Below are positions 1-7,755 of a stretch of 46,088 nucleotides of DNA, in pieces (positions within the stretch are counted from its first letter, which is position 1; every line of letters begins with the position of its first letter). The notes below the pieces were generated by a model. That model had not been told where the DNA came from, made no database searches, and saw only the letters and a list, made by a program, of their open reading frames with translations. The translations under genes and the position numbers were made by a program. Source of the stretch: Mastigocoleus testarum BC008 (GTDB taxonomy: Bacteria; Cyanobacteriota; Cyanobacteriia; Cyanobacteriales; Nostocaceae). The stretch lies in the NCBI RefSeq assembly GCF_001456025.1, contig NZ_LMTZ01000120.1:1-46088 (forward strand). The letters are read 5' to 3'.

Positions 1-259
1 GACAAGCTATGATTTTATCCTTGAAGCTCTATTTTATGAAGCATTATTATATGCATCTTCATAGAGAATTGGTATGACAGATAATAGGATGTGATAGATA
101 AAGAGAAATTACATAACCCGACAATAAATACAAAAGTTATTTTGCTTATTTATTTTTGCTTATTTATACTCAGAATAAGAATAAAAGCAAAAACCCCTAA
201 AATTAATAACTTCCGGAATTAAGAACTTCTAAGATTAAGAACTTTTAAAATCAAAAACT

Positions 260-1693
260 TTAAAATAAAAACTTCGGCTGTATTGGTATCTCAATTAAGA
301 ACTCGCTCCCCTGATTAGGTTTGGAGAAGCAACTCAATTTTCCACCATGTTTTTCTGTAATTATCTGATCACATATGTATAAACCAATACCAATACCTTT
401 GCCAACAGATTTTGTTGTGAAGAAAGGATCGAATATTCGGTGACGGATTTCATCTGTCATCCCAAAAGCATTGTCTGTTATCTGAATTGATAAACAATTT
501 TTACGAGTTACTTCAGTGCTAATTCTAATTTGAGGATGTATAATTTCTTTTTCTTCGTCGTTGACTGCACACAATGTATTAAGATAATCTCTATTTACTA
601 GTTGCTTATCTTTATTGCGATTGATAGATGGTTTGTTGTTATTAAGAATTAACTCATCTAAAGCATCAATTGCATTGTTAAGGATATTTATAAATACTTG
701 ATTTATTTGATTTGGGTAACAATAAACTAAAGGAATGTTTCTATATTCTTTAATAACTTCCACACCTGGATAGAAGTATTCTATAGAATCATCTTGAACC
801 CTTCGGGGCTTAAGACGATGTTGCAAAATTACCAAAGTATTATCAATAATTTCATGGATATCTACTTTTTTGATTTTGGCTTCATCAACCCGAGAGAAAT
901 TTTGCAAATATTTGACTATTTCGACTATGCGCTCAGTCCCTCTTCTCATTGAATAAAAAACTTCCCCTAGATCTTCTTGAAGAAAATTAATATCAATTGC
1001 AGCAATTTTTTCTCGAATATTGGCACTAGGTTGGGGATATTCTTGCTCGTATAATTTGACTAATTCTAACAACTCTCGAATACGTTTACTGGTACGAATA
1101 ATATTTTCGTCAATAAAGTCAATTGGATGATTAATTTCGTTGACAACACCAGCAACTAATTTTCCTAAACTCGACATTTTTTCAGTTTGGACTAACTGAA
1201 CTTGAGTTTTTTGCAAATCATCCAAGGTTTGTTTTAATCTTTCATTGGTTTTTGAAAGATTTTCTTGTGCTTGTTTGCGCCATTGGGTTTCCTCTGTAAG
1301 CTCTTTGATTTTTTGATTGAGCAGAAGAAAATTACTGTTGGCTGAAGTACGGTTTTGTAAGCGTAAGAGATTGACTGCAGGAGAATCTGCAGAACGGGCT
1401 TGAATAACTGCTCCCTCACAACGAGAACTTAATTCTTCTCCATCAGAGTTACGAAATGTTAAAGAGCCAAGAAGCATCTCCCGAGTCCGCGAACAAGCCC
1501 TTAGATAGTCTAGAACTTTTTCATCAGCCTCGGTGACTAAATCGAAAAGCATTTTACCTTGCAATTCTTGCTTGCTCACACCCAACATTATCGCAAGAGG
1601 TCTGTTAGAAGCTATTATTTCTCCCTCAGCATTCACAAGCAATAAAGGCTCTGGTAAAATAGTAGCGACTTCAAGAAAATTTTCTGGATTCAT
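260..1693 (-). CDS. PAS-domain sensor histidine kinase with altered H-box (possible pseudokinase)
   Basis: The 477-residue soluble protein has no membrane segment. Residues about 6-110 form a PAS domain, about 120-170 a coiled coil, then a dimerisation/H-box region (KMSSLGKLVAG...) and a HATPase_c domain. The N-box (QVFINILNNAIDAL), F-box (FDPFFTTK) and G2 box (GKGIGIGLYIC) are well kept. Two catalytic positions are odd. The usual phospho-accepting His of the HEINNP motif is Asn185 (VVNEINHP), and the G1 box reads DNAFGM instead of DNGxGM. Autophosphorylation at the standard site is therefore unlikely, although the shifted His in NHP could substitute. It lies 52 bp downstream of the MetOD1-type gene on the same strand, so the two probably form an operon in which that protein senses or feeds the kinase. 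The kinase fold is certain; the signal and partner are unknown. Confidence 0.93.
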   Translation of the reverse strand: MNPENFLEVATILPEPLLLVNAEGEIIASNRPLAIMLGVSKQELQGKMLFDLVTEADEKVLDYLRACSRTREMLLGSLTFRNSDGEELSSRCEGAVIQARSADSPAVNLLRLQNRTSANSNFLLLNQKIKELTEETQWRKQAQENLSKTNERLKQTLDDLQKTQVQLVQTEKMSSLGKLVAGVVNEINHPIDFIDENIIRTSKRIRELLELVKLYEQEYPQPSANIREKIAAIDINFLQEDLGEVFYSMRRGTERIVEIVKYLQNFSRVDEAKIKKVDIHEIIDNTLVILQHRLKPRRVQDDSIEYFYPGVEVIKEYRNIPLVYCYPNQINQVFINILNNAIDALDELILNNNKPSINRNKDKQLVNRDYLNTLCAVNDEEKEIIHPQIRISTEVTRKNCLSIQITDNAFGMTDEIRHRIFDPFFTTKSVGKGIGIGLYICDQIITEKHGGKLSCFSKPNQGSEFLIEIPIQPKFLF

Positions 1694-1745
1694 CAGGTTT
1701 TATTAAATCATTATTGTCTGGAGTTTTACTCCATTTAAGTCTTAC

Positions 1746-2282
1746 TTAACCCTTAAGATATTCTCTACCTTTTACTTCCCGAGCTTCCTCAGTCTGTTTT
1801 AAATGAATCACTACTGTGCAACCAGAAGCACCAGAAGCAATGGTTTCTTGCAACTCAACTTTGGCATAACCAAGGTTCTCAGCAGCTATGGAACCAAATA
1901 CATTTGAGGTCATCATACACATTGAAGGACGACCAATAACTTTTTCTGCAAATGGACAAGTACGATTGCCAAGAACAATCTTTTCATCATTCTCTTCAAT
2001 AATGTAAAAGTCACCCTGTATTCGTTTTTTCAGATCGACCAACACCTTAGCAACTTGTTCGCGGGAAAGATTAGATAGATTTAATGCAGATTTATATTCT
2101 TGGTCTATTTGTCTACCCATTGACTGACCAACTATAGCAATAAACCCCGATGCTTCTTCCAAACCAACTATTTCTTGCAAAGCACCAGACAGTTCTCTGA
2201 TTAAAGTACGTAAAAACACATCACGTTCGAGGGAAATATCAATATTGGTGATCGATGTTTCTTGGACTGGTAAAGAGGACAT
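1746..2282 (-). CDS. Methanogen output domain 1 (MetOD1)-type sensory protein
   Basis: This 178-residue soluble protein resembles the methanogen output domain 1 family, small V4R-like modules found next to cyanobacterial signalling proteins. The second half holds conserved-looking cysteines (NRTCPFAE, PSMCMM, GASGC) that could bind a metal or cofactor or act as a redox switch. The N-terminal half is helical. The frame extends six codons upstream to a TTG at 2300, but the ATG at 2282 (MSSLPVQ) has a GAGA sequence about ten bases upstream and gives the more usual start. It is the first gene of a likely two-gene operon with the histidine kinase downstream. Its ligand is unknown, and the family call rests on motif memory. 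Confidence 0.75.
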   Translation of the reverse strand: MSSLPVQETSITNIDISLERDVFLRTLIRELSGALQEIVGLEEASGFIAIVGQSMGRQIDQEYKSALNLSNLSREQVAKVLVDLKKRIQGDFYIIEENDEKIVLGNRTCPFAEKVIGRPSMCMMTSNVFGSIAAENLGYAKVELQETIASGASGCTVVIHLKQTEEAREVKGREYLKG

Positions 2283-2300
2283 AAGATTATTTTCTCGCAA

Positions 2301-2632
2301 ATAACGGCATACGTTTTTTAGAGGTTAATTCAGATATATTCTAGAGAATCTTTGAGATAACCTGCTTAAACATTAGTGCTTATATAGTTTATTTGCAGTT
2401 GATGTATTGATATCTAATGGTTATACATTTCTTCATGTGTGAGTATTTGTATATTACCATTAGATCGTGTGTGTTTACATGTTCTCATAGTAACGTATGA
2501 CATATCTAATGTTAGTACGATTCAATGCATGTTAATCAAGCAAATACAAGCATTGCTACTAAATTAGGTAATATAAGATTAAGTATTAAAAAATACAAGT
2601 ATATCTGCATCAACATCTAAATATAAATATTT
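2301..2632. other. Intergenic, divergent promoter region
   Basis: This AT-rich spacer separates the divergent MetOD1-type and Cys-rich protein genes. It must hold both promoters. I see no clear operator, repeat or RNA gene in it. Confidence 0.5.
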
Positions 2633-2836
2633 ATGTCAAACTCAAATAAAAGACAGCGATCGCAACGGAAAACTATATGTAATGATTGTGCTTTTCATAC
2701 GTTGAACAATGGTTCTGTGCAATGTACTCATCCTGATGAGTTAAAAGTTAACTGTTCTACTGTGGTTTTTTGTAATTCCTTTCAACCAGCACAGGAGATT
2801 GATAGTCCTTGCGTGTCATTTGATTTTGATAATTAA
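2633..2836 (+). CDS. Small cysteine-rich protein, unknown function
   Basis: The 67-residue protein is basic at the N-terminus and acidic at the C-terminus. Six cysteines are spread over residues about 16-60 (ICNDCAFH, VQCTHP, NCSTVVFC, PCVSF). The CxxC plus later Cys/His spacing suggests a small zinc-ribbon or similar metal-binding fold. An in-frame HIP1 octamer sits near the start codon, a cyanobacterial trait. It stands alone and is followed by a strong hairpin at 2876-2898. I do not recognise the family beyond small cysteine-rich cyanobacterial hypotheticals; the coding call rests on the composition and the terminator. Confidence 0.65.
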   Translation: MSNSNKRQRSQRKTICNDCAFHTLNNGSVQCTHPDELKVNCSTVVFCNSFQPAQEIDSPCVSFDFDN

Positions 2837-2875
2837 TAGATTTTTATGATTAGTAATTAATCCAGAAGTTGAAAG

Positions 2876-2898
2876 CCGTTCTTGCAAGTCAAGAACGG
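2876..2898 (+). terminator. Hairpin, probable bidirectional terminator
   Basis: A perfect 9 bp stem (CCGTTCTTG / CAAGAACGG) encloses a 5 nt loop. It lies between the convergent Cys-rich protein gene and the flavodoxin gene. No long T-run follows on the + strand, so the terminator role is inferred. Confidence 0.6.
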
Positions 2899-3034
2899 TT
2901 AGAAAAATATTACCAAATCTAATGGAGGGATCAGAAAGGAAGATTCATCCTAAAAGTCAAAATTTATTTCAACAAGCTCCATAAAACCCATTAGCGATCA
3001 CCTTGAATCTAAAAAAACTACTAAGAATAGACTA

Positions 3035-3574
3035 TTAAGCAGTTTCTAAGGATGCAATTGGAAAATACTGCTTTAATATCTCAAGCCAACTTGCAATTCG
3101 CTCGTCAGTTTTATCGCTTTCATTTACCTCATCAATAGGTAGTCCAACAAATTTACTATCACGCACCGCAAAGGAATATTCGTAGGTATAACCATCAGTT
3201 GGAAATTCACCAACTAAAGTTGCACCTAATTTTTTGAAGTGGTCGTACAAAGTTCCTAATGCGCTGACAAATTGTTCACCATGGGTTACATAATCTCCTG
3301 CTCCGAACAAGGCAACAGTTTTACCGGTAAAATCGGGTTTGTCCATTTCCATATCAAAGAGTGGATCGCGCCAATCATTTTGTACTTCTCCGGAGCCCCA
3401 AGTAGAACAGCCAAAGAGTAAATAATCATACTCAAGCATTTCATCGACACTCATAAAATCTTCTTCCATGCTGTAGATGTCACATACCTCTTCACCAATT
3501 AGTTCGTGAATTTTGGTCGCAACTCCTTGGGTAACACCGGAAGTACTACCATAGAAAATAGCTATTTTTGCCAT
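3035..3574 (-). CDS. isiB: Flavodoxin (long-chain, IsiB/FldA type)
   Basis: A 179-residue FMN-binding electron carrier that can replace ferredoxin between photosystem I and FNR or other reductases, classically under iron limitation. The phosphate-binding loop near the N-terminus is FYGSTSGVTQ. The flavin-contact loops are CSTWGSGE and GAGDYVTHGE, and the C-terminal part (TDGYTYEYSFAVRDSKFVGLPID) contains the insertion typical of long-chain flavodoxins. The FMN-stacking Trp and Tyr positions are present. A strong GAGGAG ribosome binding site precedes the ATG. The N-terminal SxTGxT-like loop differs from canonical IsiB (TQTGxT), so this may be a flavodoxin paralogue rather than isiB itself. I found no convincing Fur box in the 146 bp upstream. 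Confidence 0.9.
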   Translation of the reverse strand: MAKIAIFYGSTSGVTQGVATKIHELIGEEVCDIYSMEEDFMSVDEMLEYDYLLFGCSTWGSGEVQNDWRDPLFDMEMDKPDFTGKTVALFGAGDYVTHGEQFVSALGTLYDHFKKLGATLVGEFPTDGYTYEYSFAVRDSKFVGLPIDEVNESDKTDERIASWLEILKQYFPIASLETA

Positions 3575-3770
3575 AATTAAAGCTCCTCTGGATCTAACGT
3601 AATAAATTTTTCCTTCCGAACGCTAGGATTTGTACTTCCAGAGATTCCTTAAAATTCAAAAAGATAGGTTTGCAGTTGAGAACTTGTAGTTTCTAAGTGT
3701 CCTATTAAGATTTACTTCATTTAAAACACTTTTCTTACTCCCTTCACACCAAGACAATTACCTATAAAAA

Positions 3771-3925
3771 TTTCTCTTTTTCTTCCCATACTCCCCACAC
3801 TTACTTTTCTTCCCACACTCCCCCCTCTTCCCTTTCTTTCCACACTCCCCACTCTTCCTTTTCTTCCCACACTCCCTCCCCCCTCTTCCCTTTCTTCCCA
3901 CACTCCCCACACTTCTTCTCTCACT
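3771..3925. repeat. CT-rich degenerate repeat tract
   Basis: A polypyrimidine tract is built from imperfect copies of CTTCCCACACTCCCC-like units. A shorter relative of the same family lies at 32548-32591, also between genes. The 67-codon open frame across it is an artefact of composition. The rest of the 3575-3968 gap shows nothing else. Confidence 0.8.
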
Positions 3926-3968
3926 CAATCAAGTAATTTTCGACTGAGATAGAAGTGATTATTCCGAG

Positions 3969-4721
3969 CTAGGTTTGGACAACATCTTTTTTTGAAGCAT
4001 AGTTTTGCTGTAACTTCCAAAAATTAGATATTTCTTCACTGACTAAATCTGGGTAGAAATAATGGAAGAAGTGACTACCTTGGGGACATTTCCAGACAGT
4101 ATCTTCAGGTTTTAGCCATTCATCCCATTTATATAACTCTAAATAGCTTAAAATTGGATCTACTTGACCGCCACATATCATTAATGGCATAGTAACACCG
4201 CCTACAGGCAATTTTTCTATATTAAATAACGAATGTCTCAAAGGTAAATTTTCTAAATCTCGATCAAATTGATTAATTAATTTTTGTGGATTTAATTTCT
4301 GTAGAGTACAAATCGGTTCTTCCCTAAACATATTTTGAATAGTATTGAATAAAGCTTCTGCTCTGGTAAGAGTGTATATTTGACGCTGTTGATAATAATT
4401 TACATGCCAAGTATTTGCAGGTTGCGTTGCAACCGAAAGCAAAGTTAAAGATTTGACGAACGGAGGATATTGGCGAGCAAAAATCAATGCAATAGCACCG
4501 CCAGCACCATGACCGACCAGATGAACGGGAGATTTTCTAGTTTGTAGGTAGTCATGTAGTAACTTTACTGCTGTATCCATGCAAGCAGCTTCATCCTTTG
4601 ACTGAACGTATTCCCATCCTGAAATATTTGCATGTCGTAATAATCTTTTAATTAAAGGCATACTTAAAGATCTCAAAGAAGGGCTCGCACTAACCCAAAC
4701 AGCATCACAAGATATAGACAT
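3969..4721 (-). CDS. Alpha/beta-hydrolase-fold protein lacking the nucleophile serine
   Basis: The 250-residue protein has the alpha/beta-hydrolase layout: a nucleophile-elbow strand, an acid-loop strand (MICGGQVDPIL) and a C-terminal His segment (GSHFFHYF). The elbow, however, reads VGHGAGG where active enzymes have GHSxGG, so Gly replaces the catalytic Ser (the codon is GGT). The N-terminus (VSASPSLRSLSMPLIKRL) lacks the usual first strands and HGxP oxyanion loop. Similar short hydrolase-like proteins occur in Nostocales. It may be a non-catalytic binding or scaffolding protein. The fold is likely, the substrate or partner unknown. It is monocistronic. Confidence 0.8.
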   Translation of the reverse strand: MSISCDAVWVSASPSLRSLSMPLIKRLLRHANISGWEYVQSKDEAACMDTAVKLLHDYLQTRKSPVHLVGHGAGGAIALIFARQYPPFVKSLTLLSVATQPANTWHVNYYQQRQIYTLTRAEALFNTIQNMFREEPICTLQKLNPQKLINQFDRDLENLPLRHSLFNIEKLPVGGVTMPLMICGGQVDPILSYLELYKWDEWLKPEDTVWKCPQGSHFFHYFYPDLVSEEISNFWKLQQNYASKKDVVQT

Positions 4722-5134
4722 CCCAAATCCCTCAAAGCAAGATTACAATCACTAGCTAACAACAATTTGCAATAAATGGACTGCCCCTCAACTGCAATTA
4801 TCCCTATAAATAAACAATATACAGTAAAGCATAGTTGCTTAATGAAGATTAATTGCAATAAGTCCTGATTGAATAGTATTGAGATTAAACATAAAAAAAA
4901 GTTTAAATATCACAAATAACATTTAAACTGATGAATTATTTATTACAACTTTTATTTCGTTATTGAAAAAGCGATGAAAGATAACGATCATCTAATTACA
5001 GATCAATTGAGAAACATTTTAAAAATTTTATGTTTTTATTCAATTCGCAACTATAGGTTTACTTGAAAGATAGTAAATTAATTAGTATATAAATCCTTGG
5101 GGGTGCACCCAACACCCCCAAAACAAAACCATAA
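4722..5134. other. Intergenic, AT-rich
   Basis: Apart from the hairpin at 5097-5121, this stretch is AT-rich without recognisable coding or repeated structure. It contains the promoter of the hydrolase-fold gene. Confidence 0.5.
5097..5121 (-). terminator. Terminator of the SLH/GHL10 gene
   Basis: A perfect 9 bp GC-rich stem (TTGGGGGTG / CACCCCCAA) with a 7 nt loop lies 14 bp past the stop codon of the minus-strand gene and is followed by AT-rich sequence. Confidence 0.7.
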
Positions 5135-7192
5135 TTAGCTGACAGATACGGTTACCCCAACACTCTCATTAGCCATTCTGTCCACAGCACAAAGAGCATA
5201 TGTACCACTTGGCATATCTGCAAAGGTAGTACTTACAGGTATGATTTTCTTGAGTTTCCAGCGTTTTTCTTCCTGCTCGTACAATGTCCAAGAACGAATA
5301 TCAGCAGTACCAGCAGACCAACTAATTCGACGAGAATTAGCTGTTACTCCTGTGGGTGGTGATGGAGGAGTATTATCCCCTCGCCATTCCATCCTGGGAA
5401 CTAGCGCGGGGTTGACATAAAGAGCATACTCGAATTTTTCAGCAATACTTTCACGGTTTCGAGTAATAGAATCACTGCTAAAGAAAATATTACCCAGAGA
5501 TAATTTAGATGCTAGGGTACGACTAATTGTGATTTGTTTAATAATTTCCTGATTTTTCCAAGCTTTACCATCCAAACGGGCAATATTATTACCCGCATAA
5601 ATATGTCGTTTTTTGGGATTAATACTCGTCCACCATTGGAGTAAAGTTGGATAGCTCTGGGCTGTTTGCTCGATTCGCCAGTAAAGTTGAGGAGCAATGT
5701 AATCAACCCAACCTTCTTCTAACCATTTTTTCGCATCGGCGTATAGTACATCATAAGCATCTAAACCAACAATTCCTGCAGGTTGTCCCGGACGATAAAT
5801 GCCGAAAGGACTAATACCAAACTTGAGATGAGGTTTTGCTGATTTAATTCCTTGGAATAAGCGTAAAACCATACGATTGACATTATCTCGTCGCCAATCG
5901 TCTAAATTTAGGTTACCACCATTGGCACGATAGGCCGAATAGGTTTTGCTATCGGGGAAATCTTTTCCGGAAATCGGATAGGGATAGAAGTAATCATCTA
6001 AGTGAACGCCGTCAATATCGTAACGTTCTACTACATCCATGATGACATTATACGCCCGGTCTTGTACTGCCTTTGCGCCGGGATCCATCCACAATTGATT
6101 ACCCCAAGGATAAACATATTCTGGGTTAGTAATTGCCATGTGGGGATTGACATTTCGCGGTCCCTTTATAGATGTTTTGGCGCGGTAGGGGTTGAACCAA
6201 GCATGTATTTCTAAATTTCGTTTGCGACATTCTGCGATCGCAAATTCTAAGGGGTCATAATATGGGGAAGGAGCTCGTCCTTGAGCGCCAGTCAACCAAG
6301 CACTCCAAGGTTCATATTTAGATATGTAAAAAGCATCTCCTTCTGGTCTGACTTGAAGAATTACCGCGTTAAAATTTAATTTTTGCAGTTTATCAAGTAT
6401 TTTAATTAATTCAGCTTGTTGTTGAGAAGCAGGAAGTCCGCTTCGGGAAGGCCAATCACTATTCCACACAGTGGTAATCCACGCACCACGAAATTCCCGA
6501 TAGTGAGAAAGTTTTACGTTGTCGAGAGTTATTGATGGTTCTGGTGGTTTTTCTTTTTCTGGCGCTTTAGGTACTCCATCTGGGGGAATAACTAAGTAAC
6601 GGGAAGAAATTTTGTCTGCTTCCTTCAAATAAACCAAAGCCTGATAAACAAATAAAGCTACATCCCCTCGAGTAGCAGCCAAATTGGGGTTAAGTATTTT
6701 CGTGTTTGGAAAACTACCAACTATACCTGCACGAGTTGCAATTGCTGCGGCTTTTTTTGCCCATCCAGGAATATTTGCAGCATCAGTATAAATCAGCGGT
6801 AAGGCATCAAGTAAATCGGATTCGACCCTGGTAGTCCAACCCAAACCACTAATAATTGAAATTAGGGCATTAATTCGTTTAATTCTGTAGGAAGGACGGA
6901 ATAAACCACCGGGATATCCAGTAATAAAAACCGTTTCGTAAGACTTTTGAATTGCTGATATAGCCCAGTGTGTAGCTGGAACATCATTAAATGGTTGGTA
7001 ATCTCGTTTTTTGGTAACTTGGGAAAAAGTCGCTGTCACAATTGCAGCAAATTCAGCACGAGTTACAGAATTATTGGGGCGAAATCTGCCATCGGGATAC
7101 CCGGTTAAAATCCCACGTTTTGCTAAGGCTTCAATAAATGGACGCGCCCAATGATTATTAATGTCCGGAAACCGACTTGAAGTAGATACCAT
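5135..7192 (-). CDS. SLH-domain GHL10 family glycosyl hydrolase-like protein
   Basis: A 685-residue protein with three SLH repeats at residues about 7-190 (FPDINNHWARPFIEAL, GYPDGRFRPNNSVTRAEFAA), a proline-rich linker, a GHL10 (DUF187/YngK-like) TIM-barrel at about 230-555 and an Ig/FN3-like tail. Barrel motifs include HAWFNPYR near residue 330 and DGVHLDDYFYP near 392, which carries the acidic residues typical of the family. GHL10 proteins are thought to act on envelope or extracellular polysaccharide, and SLH repeats normally bind peptidoglycan-linked polymers. No signal peptide is visible at the chosen ATG and I found no better upstream start, so export, if it happens, must use another route. 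It is monocistronic with a clear terminator. Confidence 0.92.
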   Translation of the reverse strand: MVSTSSRFPDINNHWARPFIEALAKRGILTGYPDGRFRPNNSVTRAEFAAIVTATFSQVTKKRDYQPFNDVPATHWAISAIQKSYETVFITGYPGGLFRPSYRIKRINALISIISGLGWTTRVESDLLDALPLIYTDAANIPGWAKKAAAIATRAGIVGSFPNTKILNPNLAATRGDVALFVYQALVYLKEADKISSRYLVIPPDGVPKAPEKEKPPEPSITLDNVKLSHYREFRGAWITTVWNSDWPSRSGLPASQQQAELIKILDKLQKLNFNAVILQVRPEGDAFYISKYEPWSAWLTGAQGRAPSPYYDPLEFAIAECRKRNLEIHAWFNPYRAKTSIKGPRNVNPHMAITNPEYVYPWGNQLWMDPGAKAVQDRAYNVIMDVVERYDIDGVHLDDYFYPYPISGKDFPDSKTYSAYRANGGNLNLDDWRRDNVNRMVLRLFQGIKSAKPHLKFGISPFGIYRPGQPAGIVGLDAYDVLYADAKKWLEEGWVDYIAPQLYWRIEQTAQSYPTLLQWWTSINPKKRHIYAGNNIARLDGKAWKNQEIIKQITISRTLASKLSLGNIFFSSDSITRNRESIAEKFEYALYVNPALVPRMEWRGDNTPPSPPTGVTANSRRISWSAGTADIRSWTLYEQEEKRWKLKKIIPVSTTFADMPSGTYALCAVDRMANESVGVTVSVS

Positions 7193-7529
7193 AGTTCGCT
7201 TGAGTATAGTTGTATTTAAATTAACCTTGACGCCACTTGTGCCTATGCTACCTCACTCAGTAATTTTTGGCGTCACAATGGTGTTTTAAAGTACTAATAA
7301 TTTAATTCGTTTTTTTGCGTAGAAGAAATAGTGAGAAGTAAAAAATTGGGAGATTTTGGTTACGGTAACTATCTTCCCGAATTCGACCCAATATTTTCTC
7401 TAGTTGTTCTCTATAAAATGAATATTTTTAATTTAGTTGCAAGCAACAAGAATAAATTGCGTAATTAATCGCTAATTTTTATTTTTTCACACAAACTAAA
7501 TCGAACGCATATTTGAGGAAATATTGATC

Positions 7530-7640
7530 ATGAATCTTAAACTATTTACTATTAGTCTCGCGACTATCTCTACACTGGGTATTTTCAAGACTGCAGTATT
7601 AGTCCAAGCAGTTCATAATATCCCCTTAAAAATAAAATAA
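7530..7640 (+). CDS. Small ORF resembling a Sec signal peptide, possibly a gene remnant
   Basis: The 36-codon ORF begins MNLKLFTISLATISTLG and runs to AVLVQAVHN, which looks like a basic n-region, hydrophobic core and AxA-like cleavage site. It stops soon after. A GAGG sequence lies 11 bases upstream of the ATG. It could be a tiny secreted peptide, or the 5' stub of a truncated secreted protein gene. No downstream homologous continuation is visible in any frame, and the evidence is weak. Confidence 0.3.
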   Translation: MNLKLFTISLATISTLGIFKTAVLVQAVHNIPLKIK

Positions 7641-7680
7641 CTGTATATTTACTTCAATCGTATTCTCAATGTGATAAATT

Positions 7681-7699
7681 CTTAACCGTAAATTAATAA
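7681..7699 (+). promoter_or_regulatory. Possible Pho box upstream of phoD
   Basis: CTTAACCG and ATTAATAA lie 11 bp apart, the spacing of cyanobacterial PhoB half-sites (PyTTAAPyPy), about 57 bp before the phoD start. Only the first half-site matches well. Confidence 0.28.
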
Positions 7700-7755
7700 A
7701 ATTTCCTCATTCGCTAGTTAAACAATTTACAGTTAAAACACACAAAAATATACAT

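Larger units (their letters stand above)
7193..7755. other. Divergent intergenic region with a small signal-peptide ORF
   Basis: This stretch separates the divergent GHL10 and phoD genes. It holds a 36-codon ORF (7530-7640) and a possible Pho box (7681-7699), described separately. The rest is AT-rich without clear features. Confidence 0.5.

Noticed and set aside
3721..3924. 67-codon minus-strand frame with Gly/Arg/Lys repeats
   Set aside because: It reads across the CT-rich degenerate repeat; composition is that of the repeat, not of a protein.
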